Source: Notospermus geniculatus
Taxonomy: Eukaryota > Nemertea > Pilidiophora > Heteronemertea > Lineidae
Reading direction: 5' to 3'
DNA length: 64,000 nt
Assembly (NCBI GenBank): GCA_002633025.1
Contig: NMRB01000211.1
Span: 143,756 to 207,755 of the forward strand
Below the pieces are notes generated by a model, which did no database searches, was not told the DNA's origin, and saw nothing but the letters and a program-made list of their open reading frames with translations. The position numbers and the translations under genes are program-made. Below, in pieces: positions 11,914-22,668 of the stretch (the first letter of the stretch is position 1; each line of letters starts with the position of its first letter).

Positions 11914-12584
11914 GAGGGCCTTCATGAGTCTTCTTGGCGTCGTTCGAAGTCCTCATTTTCCTCAACATAGAAGGGAAAACAGACAATTCATCAACCAAGC
12001 CCTCAAGAGTAAAGTACACCCTTTCTACGCAGGTGGATAGGCCTAGGAGAGGAATATCTAATCGCAATCTAGAGGATCATCTTACATGGTCTTAGATATT
12101 ATGGATCAAAATTCACTTTTTTCGCCAAGGCACACCACGTGATCTCACATACTTTTCGTTATTTTCCAGCTGCAGTTGGTGGTTAACTTCGGTAATGTAA
12201 TTATCAGGTTGCATGTTGTGCGTCCTTTGGTCATGAACTTTGATGTCTGGATATTTGTCGGGCCTACAATTCGCTTCTGTGAGAATGTAAGAAACTTTAA
12301 GGATGATACATACAACTCCACCTTTTGCCATTGACACAAATTATGTTGTTTACTTATCGCCATGTACTTCAACATGCTCAATGGAACCAATGGCAGCACT
12401 GCAACTAAGAATGTTGGTTGGAATTTACCTGTGAATATATAGGCCTGCACAAAGAATTTTTTCACCTTCCTGTAAAACCACCTGTTCTCTTCCTGGAGAC
12501 TTATGTGTCTCCATCTGAGGGGCAGGTGTTGAACTGACTTCTCCAGCCTGGTTTTAGACGTTCACTGATCAGAATGCTGCATAA

Positions 12585-12830
12585 TGGAATAGACGGTTCT
12601 CAAATTCACAGATCTGCGCACTTCTGCTGAAATGTCGATCTGAAACCGGGTGACGTGATGCAGTCCATGATTCAGCAATGATTGACTCCGTTGCAACGTC
12701 TTCGACGTCACTGTAGTGGGGCTCTGCATCACGTCATTCAGCTTCAGATCGAGGTTGTGGTTGCGATTTCGGCAGAAGTCCACAGATCTTTGTTGTTTAC
12801 GTCAATTTCAGAAAAGGTCTATGGAGTTCA
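12585..12830 (+). mobile_element. MITE-like element, family I, copy 1
   Basis: The sequence starting GAATAGACGGTTCTCAAATT and running through CAGATCTGCGCACTTC is found again, reverse-complemented, at 58612-58870. Within each copy the two halves are inverted around the middle (GATCTG...GCAGAAGT and the mirror), so it is a palindromic non-autonomous element. Confidence 0.6.
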
Positions 12831-14220
12831 TAGCTTTCAAAACTGCATACAGTACCAGATGATTGGGCTAGTTGCTTTTTCATTAAAGCAGAGGCCCATA
12901 TCACCTTAAACTGACTGTATAATTGCCTCCAGAGGCACATTTAAATTTAAAATGATAATTAGTAAAATATCGTAATGGAGTTAGGATCTTCCATACCAAG
13001 GGGAGAAATTGTGCTCAGGAGAAGGAACCTTTGTCCTTTCCTAAAATAATGTATATATGTTTCTTTTGTTGAGAACACACAAAACCAACTCTTCTTGTCT
13101 GACCTGAGGACACCACAGCGGAGTGGCCTAATTGTTAATGTAATACAAAATCGTCCATCAGGTTCTTGATTACATTATATGACTAATTACCTAATACAGT
13201 ATTTATTTTGTGGGCCTCTCTCTGTGCCAACAAGTGCATCGTTCTCTACATAATTCATTCAGCCATTGGCCGTGTTGGCCACCTGATGTCTACACTTCTA
13301 CTGCCTTCCCCTAATGCCTGTCGGGCTTGCCAAATAGTTGCTACACTGGAAGGTGTATATTTTGGTGAAAGAAAAGATGAACATCATGGTCAATGCCAAA
13401 GAAATTTATACTGAGAAAAAATCTTGCCCACCACCCCACTAACAGGAATGTCTCCCACAGCTTTGCATTGATATTGACCGATTTTCAACAAATCCGATTT
13501 TAAACCACCCATAGGGGCAGACTACCAATGCACCTTCCTACGCCCCAATCAACCGGAACTGTTCAATATGAAATCAAGGACTATTATATTTAGCAGTGAG
13601 GTGTGTACTGTCGGGCAGCAATGGCGGCTTAAATGCCCTAAAATGGATTTATTATCGTAAGCTAGTATAGTACACGTAGGCCTGTTGGTAACAATACAAA
13701 ATTTATGTCAACGTTTCCTCTTCCATGAAAAGTGCGACAAATACAGAGTAGGACAAACAGTCTTAGGACAGGTTGTTTATAAGTTGTGAAACACCAGTTC
13801 TGGGCGACATCTTTGGACCTGGCAACACAGACGCCAGACACCGTTGCTCTCTTGCTGAGCAGTTTTCACAGACAGGCATCCATGATCCTTCTTATTCTTT
13901 CATGGTGTAACTACAGAACAGATCAAGTGCTGACAGACATGCACAATATGTAGGGGCCTGTACAAAACAACTGCGCGGCAAGAGCCGCATAATGTACAGG
14001 CATGTACACACTCATCAGCAACAAACATATTTTTTGTTCACTTGTTATCGGTCAACACTTCTATACCTGTATTACAATGAAGACTGCAAGTTTCCTATAC
14101 ATCCTCCAACAAGTAACTGACTGTTTATCATTCTGGCTTCACAAAGACGAAGGTATTGTGTCAACAAATCCCAACATATTGTTGCATTGAGATAATAAAA
14201 AAATGTGCCTCACCAGAACT
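12831..14220. other. Non-coding stretch
   Basis: About 1.4 kb without a supportable exon, RNA gene or repeat. It lies between the family I element and the second copy of the segmental duplication. Confidence 0.4.
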
Positions 14221-15398
14221 CCAACAGTTTGCATGTCAAACGGCACTTCACCTCAGACTTTTTGCCAATCCTGAGCTTGCCAGTTGAACAACTATTTCAC
14301 CCAAAAATAACCACAAAATTTAAGGTCGGCAAAAAAGTCCAGCCCTGACATGCCTCATGCCTGAGTTTCACATTGGCAGTGGGATTCGAACCTGGGGGGA
14401 CCTCATTCTGCAAACCTGGGACCCGAGCCAGTAGAGCACAGCAGCTCCTTTCCTGTTGATTCTTATTACCGGTACGCTGATGCCGAAGTCTTCTGCTGCG
14501 ATCACTCTTCCTTTAGAGACCTAAACTAAAATACTTCATGGCTGAATATTTTACCTCTGAATCATGCACGAGTATGTTTTCCTTCCTATTCTATCAGTCT
14601 CACAACACCACTATTGAGATCACAGACCCAATGGAAACACATAACTGCACGAAAAAAAAGTGGGGACATGGTTCGCGGCATTCAGGAATTCATTCATGAC
14701 TTCTTATGAAGGCTAGCTGGTATGAATTTTGATTTTGATGAAATAACAATGACACACTGAACTGAAGACCAAACACTATTACATACATATACATGTATGT
14801 ACATGCACATTAGAAACATGTCAGTGAATACAGACTATGTATGGAAATGAGCCAGATATTTGGCCTTTTAATTAACCATCATTCAACTCGGCTTGTTAGC
14901 CTACATGTTGTTACATGTACGTCGTCATTTCATGACTGACACTGTGGTTGCCCTGTCCAGAACCAAGAAAGAGAGGTGACAGGGTTTCATTCCAAGGGTA
15001 GGGTGACAGGCTGATTTGGTTAACCAGTTCAACAAAAGGTCCCACCAGCTGGCTGCACTATTAATGACCCACGAGCACGAAGGAGGTTTACATGACTACA
15101 TGTAATGCAGGCCTACAGCACAAAGGTGGTAAACAGGGCCATTACAGATTCAGCCTTTTTGTGATAATAAATATAATGTCACTGTCGGTATGTGGAGGAT
15201 CATCAGCATGAACACACATTCACGAATGACAAGTTAGGCCTCCATAAACAATGCAGGCCCTTGAGATACCAAATCTGCATCAGGAGATCAATATGAACAA
15301 CTTTAAGTGTCATCAAAAGGCATGAAATCTCAGCCCACATAGGCCTACATGTACATGGCTGGGAAAATGTGCATTCATGTGCCAAGTCGTGGACTACA
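14221..15398. repeat. Segmental duplication, copy 2
   Basis: Direct repeat of 1-1209. Homology starts at CAACAGTTTGCATGTC and ends at GTCGTGGACTACA, immediately before the minisatellite at 15404. It lacks the 22-bp inverted insertion of copy 1 (compare about 14995-15005 with 781-805). It contains the second tRNA-derived SINE-like head at about 14344-14460. Confidence 0.9.
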
Positions 15399-15403
15399 AC
15401 CAT

Positions 15404-15600
15404 ATGATGGTGATAAAACCACGCAAGTGCCATCTGCTGGTTATAAAACCACGCAAGTGCCATTTGTTGGTGATAAAACCACGCAAGTGCCATATGATGG
15501 TGATAAAACCACGCAAGTGCCATATGTTGGTGATAAAACCACGCGCAAGTGCCATTTGTTGGTGATAAAACCACGCAAGTGCCACATGTTGGTGATAAAA
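15404..15600. repeat. Minisatellite, ~30-bp unit, second array
   Basis: About six to seven units with the core GATAAAACCACGCAAGTGCC, the same unit as the array at 7036-7497. One unit has an extra GC (ACGCGCAAG). The array begins exactly where homology to copy 1 of the duplication ends. Confidence 0.9.
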
Positions 15601-16013
15601 GGTTGTAGGTCGCCAGCGACCATCAACCTCGGCCGAGCGTAACTAATCTCTGGGTACGAGATTGTTTGCGGCCCACCTGCATGAAAACAGAGAGCACAAA
15701 ACACTGTTTCAGTGAAAGATGCATGCCACTTTTATTATTTCTAATTTAAAAGTGTTAAATAAAATGCCAATAAGAATCCCAGTATACTGTACATGTACAC
15801 CTGTGTGAACATCAGTTAACAGTGCCCTCCAGAACAGCCAATCTACAGTAAGGAAGGCGGCTAACAGTATAAAGTTTTACCAAAGATATTTGAAGAGGAA
15901 AAATTGGTGAAATCTGGTCTTCTTGTTGATCTTGCTGGAATGTCTTTGTGTATGGTTGCAATAACAAATTTCTTGTGTGGTTTGCATGACTTGTACTCTA
16001 TATCAATATATCC

Positions 16014-16320
16014 CATCTTCGATAATCGAAGGCCGATCTGCTCTCCACTGCGTTACATCGCACATCACCCTTCGAGAAATAGACCAGTCGGCGGCGTATC
16101 TTGGCACCATGCCAACTTTACCGGTCGACCAATCATATGACACTTTATATCGGGTCTTCGGTTAAACTCTTTGTACCACGATTCAAATTTTACAACACCG
16201 ATTCTGATTGGCCTCTTCTTTTGAGGCGGCAGATACGCCGTGGACCGGTCACTTTCTCGAAGGGTGATGTGCGGTGTAACGTAGTGGTGAGCAGATCGGC
16301 CTTCGATGATCGAAGATGAT
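16014..16320. mobile_element. MITE with long (~85-bp) terminal inverted repeats
   Basis: The left arm from ATCTTCGATAATCGAAGGCC to about 16100 matches the reverse complement of about 16235-16320 with roughly 10-15% divergence. The arms share CGATCTGCTC, the CGCACATCACCCTTCGAGAA block and GGCGTATCT. The ~130-bp centre is unrelated. No coding capacity; the overlapping frames read through the arms. Confidence 0.8.
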
Positions 16321-16671
16321 ATCCGCAATGGACTACATCTCATTATACACTCCCAGCCGATAGTGTAATTTTGGTGATGCACACGTTTGTTGAGGACTGT
16401 CGACAGTGCCGATGTACCATCAATTTCTTCTCGTGGTTTACTGAAATTATACAAGACGATGATGGAGAAAAGGATATCACATGACATGACAAACGATAGT
16501 CAAGAGCTTCCGTGAAAGGCCTTATGCCGCTGCAGATGTCGGGCCTACCTTATGGTCTTTGCAAGACTGGCAGCAGAAGGACCTGTTCTTTACATCGTCA
16601 CAGAAATTCGGTTCACTGGCAGCTCTCTGTTCACAATTCATACCCANACAGAAATCGACACACAAGCTTGG

Positions 16672-16976
16672 ACATCATCATACAAATGTATGATGATGTT
16701 TTGAACAAATGTATGATCGTGTAGACAGGCCTTAACATGCAGCTAAAAATTTGAACATCATCATACATGTTCAGGTTTGTTGGGAAAACAGTCCACACGA
16801 TTATACATTTTGTCGTGAACATCATCACACAAATTTGAACATCATCATACATGTTGGTTGCTGTTCAAGTTTGTTGGGAAAACAGCCTACACAATCAAAT
16901 ATCTGTCCATGAACATCATCACACAAATGTATGATGATGTTTTGAACAAATGTATGATCGTGTAGACAGGCCTTAA
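16672..16976. repeat. Foldback/direct repeat cluster with CATCATCATACA motifs
   Basis: A ~62-66-bp block containing AATGTATGATGATGTTTTGA occurs at 16672-16733 and again at 16910-16976. The middle holds two diverged units with GTTTGTTGGGAAAACAG and several inverted CATCATCATACA/TGTATGATGATG pairs, so the whole can fold on itself. Likely a nested non-autonomous element. Confidence 0.6.
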
Positions 16977-17097
16977 GAGACAAAACTTGAGGTCCAGTAG
17001 TCATGTGCAGTAGGCCTACTTGTGTTTACGAAGGGTATACACTCTTGGGTATAAGCTACAGCAACAATGGACAATCATCTGGCATGTCTGGCCTTAC

Positions 17098-20000
17098 CTG
17101 GTCCGCGTGGTACAGATGGATTATAAACACAGTCCCCGAGTACACACGCCTGGAAAAATAGATAATCTTGGGTCTTAATATACAGAGCGAGCTTGAGATG
17201 ACCATCAGGACCCGTTTCTTGAGTTTGTCTGATGCCTCATATGTATTTTGTATTTGTTGTATTTGATTTCCTCATCGGCGCCGAGGCCGAAACGATGTTA
17301 CCTTCTGATTTCCACACTTCGTCCCGAGAAATGCGCCAAATCGGTTATCCTCAGGAAATCCATCTGGATTAATGCATGCGACATTCTGGCACATTAAGCT
17401 CTCGGCGATCATACCCTGCAAGCAGTAGTAGGGTAGACATCATGGATGGAGGTAAACAAAATATGATATCAGCAACAAGATAGAAAAAGGTTATTGATTC
17501 TAATCAAAAAATGGTCTGAATCACAGTTTATAAATGAATTTTAAAGACAGTCGCACTACAAATAGGGAGGTTTAGAAATCAAACGATAAACGTAAACGTT
17601 AACGACAACGTTATTTTTGTACCGAAAATGCAATATCAAATCTGGTTAATGTGTAGTATGAAATGTAACGTTGTCATAAAGTTTACGTTTATCGTTTGAT
17701 TTCTAAACCTCCCTAATAAAATAAAAGGTCCTTGCGGGCAGTATCCACTGGATGTAGTACAAGCACTATACCTACCCTCATAAATTTAAACCCAGCTCCG
17801 TAGTACTGCTCACATTGCTTGTCAAGATCAAACATCTGACCCATGCGGTAAACCGGTATCGTCGGAACTTCGGGTCCTACTTCAGGGAAGTTCTTCATAC
17901 AATTCTGACCATTGCTAAAAACACCACAATATATATTATGCCTATGTCTCTTGTTCAGGTGTGTGGAAAGTTCATGTATCTTCTTTTTTGGTGAAATTCG
18001 TCGAGGCACGGCGTATTGAGACAAACATGACGTCATGACGCCTTTTGGTCGGTGGAAGCGCCACCTTGCGTTAAGTTCCTTACATCAGCGTATTTCATTT
18101 TCGCATTTCTTTTGACCCTCCTGATTTTTAGGAAACCAATGGGAAACCATTCGGGAGGAATCGTGTCGTCGTACCTGTTAAGTTCGTTGATTTTCTGTTT
18201 AAATGCCCTAATACTGCAGGGGGAGAAGAGGTATTCATTCTTATAGTCTTTGCTTTGTGGACGACCGCCAGACATGGTATACTGATCCGCCATAGCACAG
18301 GCCGCACCAGTGCCTTCTCCGTCGTGATCTGCATTGATGCTAGAATGATAAGCCGCAATGAGCAAGAAGTGTTTGCCAACTGTGATTCCAACTCTTACTC
18401 AGCACCGTGACTTAGCCAGACAAAGTGGGCCCAAGTGATCATGAAAGCGGATCATTTATTGGCCAGGCAAAGTGGGCCCAAGTGATCATGAGAGCAGATC
18501 ATTTATTGACCGGACAAAGTGGGCCCAAAGTGATCATGAAAGCGGATCACTTATTATTGGCTAGTTATGTAGTTAGGCAATTCTTACACGCCCTATTAAC
18601 GCCTATTGGTCATCTTTTCAGACTCGCATGAACCGATGCGGTTTCGGAGCGCAGTTTACGCGAAGCGGTTCGAAACTCTCCGTGGTAGTTTAGGGTAGGG
18701 GTGATTGGAACACTTGTCAGGGGTACGATGGTAGTCCGTAGGCCTACGTGATTGCATCCTAGCCTCTTCCGTGATCGGATGTCATCTTGCAAGAAACAGG
18801 CTACAGAGGTGTCCCTCCCTATTACATGCACCACGGCCAGCGCTATAATTCTCAGCGTAAGGTTAATTCACCGACTCGACAATTCAGTTGCTTACTTGTG
18901 TCCAAGTTCATGAGAAATCGTAGTCATCAAAGTGCTGAAGAAGAGTTTACTTTCGACAACTGATACCCTTTGGTAGCCACATATTCCCCCCATGTATGAC
19001 TCGCCTGAAACAGGAAAGAAACTGACGAAATATGGATCTCAGATCCTAGATTAATAGTGAAACATGAAAATTTTACCGTGTACACTCTCGGCAACAATCA
19101 TCAACAAGGAATATTTGAAAACTCCTCAGGACTACAGTATTTCGACAGAGCCTGTCAATTACATATTGGGCTGCTCAGACATTCTTGCCCACACTCTGCA
19201 CGACATGCACTGACTTACCTACAGTTCCTGTATATTCTTGTTGGCGTGAGTAAATATTGTACCTGTGGATAAAAATGACAAGACACCCCTTGCAAATGTG
19301 TACTCTTTGTCACTTTTTTTGTAACATATTTTATTCAGATCCTCGTTGGCTCAAAATAATGTACATTGTATGCATGTAGTGCATGTACAAGTTTTTCAAA
19401 ATACATGGTTTTAAAAGGAAAAATCTCTAGGCCTACTTAGAACTTTGACGAACACAAGCTCGGCGAAGTTCCCTCGATCTTGAAAATATCAAGACCTCGG
19501 TCACTTCAGTGTGAGTGGAGCGTAGTCCAAAGGCGGAGTGACCAAGGTCTGGATATTTCACGATTCCTCATTGTGCATCGGCCTATGTATGTCAGAGTTC
19601 CATCTTCATACAATTTCACAATCGAACGCGGAGGATTCTTCGACCTCCACTCACACACCTTGCTGCCATTCTGTGCTGTTAAACACTACTCACCCAGTAA
19701 AAAGCATCATATGATCATGGTTCAGGAGTTGAGATGCCTCTCGCATTTTTATCATATTTTGGAGAGCCTTGCTTCCATGAATCAATTGACCTTCGTGGTC
19801 ACTGTACGTAAAATTGTCGGGTCCCTTAGAGAAATTATAAACAGGATGAAAGACGTTTTTCTGCTGCGGAGACGTATTTACATTTAGCAACACTGCATGC
19901 ATTCGTCAGGTCTTCGGAACCAAGAGTATTTTTTTGATATCAAATTAGTATCCTTATTAGCCGCATGGCTGTCACACCAAGCCTTTTGCTTTTTGAAAAA

Positions 20001-22668
20001 AGATGACTAGCTGACGCTAGGTCAACTAGCTATCATAAAGCCAACAGACCAGGCGATATCGCAAGCGATCTAACCAGCCACCGCAGACTTGGCGATATCC
20101 GTCCCGATATCCGTTTTGGTATTGTGTGATGTTGGGTGATCATCGCTACCGAGAAGATTCCACGCATCGCTTTGAAGCGATCTGCCGTCGACAGCCGATT
20201 TTGCTTGCTGGTGATCAGGGCCGCCCGCACAGAAAGTCCAATAGTGTTACTGGCGCCTATCGGCAGTTACATGTAGTTATAACGCATTTTCCCATTAACT
20301 AAACCGCCGATATTCACCGAAAGCACTATCAGACTTTCTGTGCGGTCGGCCCTGATCGCTTGCGATATCCCTGCTGTGCTGCTGGCTTTGAGAAAACCGA
20401 AAAGGGTTATGGCAGTTACAACAGAAGAAGTCAAAGGGAACCAGAGACAGAAATACTGAAGATCACGCACCGCACGTAAAAGGCAGGCAATGCGCACTGG
20501 CACTCTGGTAGCTTCCCACCAATTCAAATTCGCATCCGTGCGTACGACGGCAACGTGACGATCCAAGATGGCGACTAGCAAATCTCATCTCTAAATCCCA
20601 TTGGCCAAATGAAGATAATCAAACCGATTCACACGCCACAGTTTCCAAAAACTAAAGCATTCTTCTCTTACCATTCGTAACAAGCGTTGTCGCAGAGCGC
20701 AATTATCTCAACCCAGTTTTGCCCTTTATCATTGTTGCGTTTAGCCACGGTAGGTGAACCATTAGTCCTCTTCCTTTTTCCTTTCTTCGGCGGATCAGTT
20801 GTCGGCGGCGGGACAGGATCAGTTGTGGGTGGTGCCAGAGTCGGCCGGACAGGATCAGTTGTGGGTGGTGCCAGAGTCGGCAGGACAGGATCAGTTGTGG
20901 GTGGCAGAGTTGGCCGGACAGGATCAGTTGTGGGTGGTGCCGGCAGAGTCGGCCGGACAGGATCAGTTGTGGGTGGCAGAGTCGGCCGGACAGGATCAGT
21001 TGTCGGCGGCAGAGTTGGCCGGACAGGATCAGTTGTGGGCGGCAGAGTCGGCCGGACAGGATCAGTTGTCGGCGGCAGAGTCGGCCGGACAGGATCAGTT
21101 GTCGGCGGCAGGATATGAATGGCGCCTGTGAGTTGTACACAAAAGGTAGCCATTAGAAATGCGATTTTCCAGCCTATCATCATAAATTATATGCTCTGTA
21201 TCCAGATCGATCGTGTCCTGTTGCCGCCTACCCGGGAAACAGGACATGATCGATCCAGATACAGGTCTACTCGGCCGCTGTGCAAACCACTCTGCCGATG
21301 AGGATTTCCATTGTGCATCAGTCTCCATCATCGACGTTGAACAACGTTAAAAGCGAGACCAAAAATTCATATATTTAGGAATTTGTTATCAAATGTCTTC
21401 AAGAAACATGCTCAACAGCATCATGCACTTCATTTCTTACCGTTGTCAAAGTTATGAATTTCCTTCTTCCTTCTGGTCATCAGATGTGGTACGCCTGCTC
21501 CCACGTCTCGTCTCGCATTCATGGAATATCTTTTACTTGGTTCGAGGTAAATGGAATGAGTCCCATCATCAACATGTCCACTCTAGAAGCAGTTGAAGTG
21601 ACTGTGAACCTGTCCGACCTGCCCTTCTTAGGCACGACTCATTACAATGTACAGAAAATCAACAGAAGTGAAGAGAAAAGTTGATTGTGGCCTCTTGTCT
21701 AAACTACGACCTGGCGGATACTCTGGATGAAGGACTTGGCAGCAGCCTTTATAGGATTCTTGAGTTGAAGGATGCTTACATGTATTACCATCAGTCTGTT
21801 TGAAGGATACTTTACAGCAGTCGTTGTACAGGATATACAATAATGTACCTACCAGTCTTATAAAACAAAGGATACTTACCAGCAGTCTCAATAAAGGACT
21901 TAACTAGCATTCTGCATACTTACCACGCTCCTTCTGTAGACGCCACTAGGAGTTCGTTCACTCTTGACAAGAACAGCGGCTCCATTATCCAGGTCATGGT
22001 AGGCAGTCAAGCCCTAGAATGAGAGACGAGACGGCAGTCCCTTGTTAAATCCACTTGATAGACGTGATAGAGTTGGGATGTATACCGGAGGCTACTGCCA
22101 AGAATTACCGTTGCTAAAGTCTACTCGCCTCTGATCTCACGTCTTCCTCCTTTATCCTCCCATTCGTACCCATCGTGAAAACTGGAAAGCCCATGTTGAT
22201 GTTATCCCTTCTGCGCAACGTTAGGCGACGTTCTTTCCCAGAGCCCCCGATCTTCAGTCTGAGGAAAAAAGGCTCACCGACATCATTCGGGTTAAGGTCT
22301 CTGACGGTGACGATACCTGAAACAAACCGTAGGTTGTATCACAACAATTGTTTCCTGCTTTTTTCTTCAGGAGAAATACATATATTTCTGTTTGATCGAG
22401 AGGCACCGTCAGATTCTTGTCTTTTCCACCACGTCTGATACTTGTCTTTTCCACAGGTGTTACCGGAGTGATGATACAGCCGAATCAACCATGGAATCTC
22501 ACGTCGCCCCACCACTCCAGCTAGGGTCCATGGCGAGCCTCGACCTAGATTTTAGTTGGAACCAAAATGTAAACTTCGAACTTTGACAAACCTACCGGTC
22601 TCCACACTCCTTGAGCTGACAACTCCGAAAGTAGCAAGTACAAATACAAAAACACAGATGCCCTTCAT
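17098..22668 (-). CDS. Secreted ADAM/ADAMTS-like zinc metalloprotease (M12B reprolysin family), exons traced
   Basis: Traced exons, 5' to 3' on the minus strand: 22596-22668 (ATG, signal peptide MKGICVFVFVLATFGVVSS), 22141-22316, 21924-22013, 21441-21582 (propeptide; RLTLRRRDNINMGFPVF fits the M12B propeptide), 20672-21125 (ten TTDP-type Thr/Pro repeats, basic site KKGKRKR, then NWVEIIALCDNACYEW, first strand of the catalytic domain), 19694-19863, 19219-19262, 18896-19004, 18175-18339, 17776-17914, 17302-17415 and 17098-17149. Splicing across the intron at 18340-18895 creates HELGHNINADHD, the HExxHxxxxxHD zinc motif, with Asn where Gly is usual; CAMADQYTM follows as a Met-turn candidate. The last exons give GQMFDLDKQC, LMCQNVAC and GTKCGNQKACVLGDC, the Cys-rich pattern of ADAMTS-like proteins. 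Phases agree at every junction except 20672 to 19863, where an exon is missing or lost. The 3' end was not found. No cysteine-switch Cys is seen in the propeptide. Confidence 0.85.
17565..17713. mobile_element. MITE-like element, family D, copy 1 (in a metalloprotease intron)
   Basis: Both ends carry GGGAGGTTTAGAAATCAAAC as inverted repeats, extended by GATAAACGTAAAC (about 33 bp in all). The centre is about 85 bp. A second copy lies at 46292-46443. It sits in the intron between the exons at 17302-17415 and 17776-17914. Confidence 0.85.
18415..18559. repeat. Three-copy tandem repeat, 47-bp unit
   Basis: The units at 18415-18461, 18462-18508 and 18509-18559 share CAAAGTGGGCCCAAGTGATC followed by ATGAAAGCGGATCA. 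Each contains the palindromes GGGCCC and TGATCA. It lies in an intron of the metalloprotease, next to the exon with the third zinc ligand. Confidence 0.9.
19478..19565. repeat. Short foldback sequence
   Basis: GATCTTGAAAATATCAAGAC and CTCGGTCAC in the first half are mirrored by GTGACCAAGGTCTGGATATT and TCACGATTC in the second half, giving an imperfect inverted repeat with ~30-nt arms. It is in an intron of the metalloprotease. Confidence 0.5.
20213..20357. mobile_element. Inverted-repeat element in the gap of the metalloprotease catalytic domain
   Basis: GATCAGGGCCGCCCGCACAG then AAAGTC at 20213-20238 is mirrored by GACTTTCTGTGCGG then TCGGCCCTGATC at about 20332-20357. Such a MITE-like insertion lies exactly where a catalytic-domain exon is expected and was not found. 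Confidence 0.5.
20792..21117 (-). repeat. Coding minisatellite encoding Thr/Pro repeats
   Basis: Tandem 33-39-bp units (core CCGACAACTGATCCTGTCCG on the minus strand) encode PPTTDPVRPTL ten times with small changes (PAPP, APP, VLPT, VPPP). The array is in frame inside the metalloprotease exon at 20672-21125. All three frames on this strand are open through it, which explains the shadow frames seen here. Confidence 0.9.

Noticed and set aside
20555-20580. AAGATGGCGAC motif as a start site of a plus-strand gene
   Set aside because: The ATG gives only eight codons before a stop and no donor follows convincingly; similar ATGGCGGC words occur at many non-genic sites in the window.
20687-21140. 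Long plus-strand and second minus-strand frames over the Thr/Pro repeat
   Set aside because: They are open only because the minisatellite has a unit divisible by three and lacks stops in several frames.
21095-21331. Alternative start MMIGWKIAFLMATFCVQLTG resembling a signal peptide before the Thr/Pro repeats
   Set aside because: A good acceptor at 21125/21126 joins the repeat exon in phase to the propeptide exon 21441-21582, and a better signal peptide starts the traced gene at 22668. The alternative would drop the propeptide.
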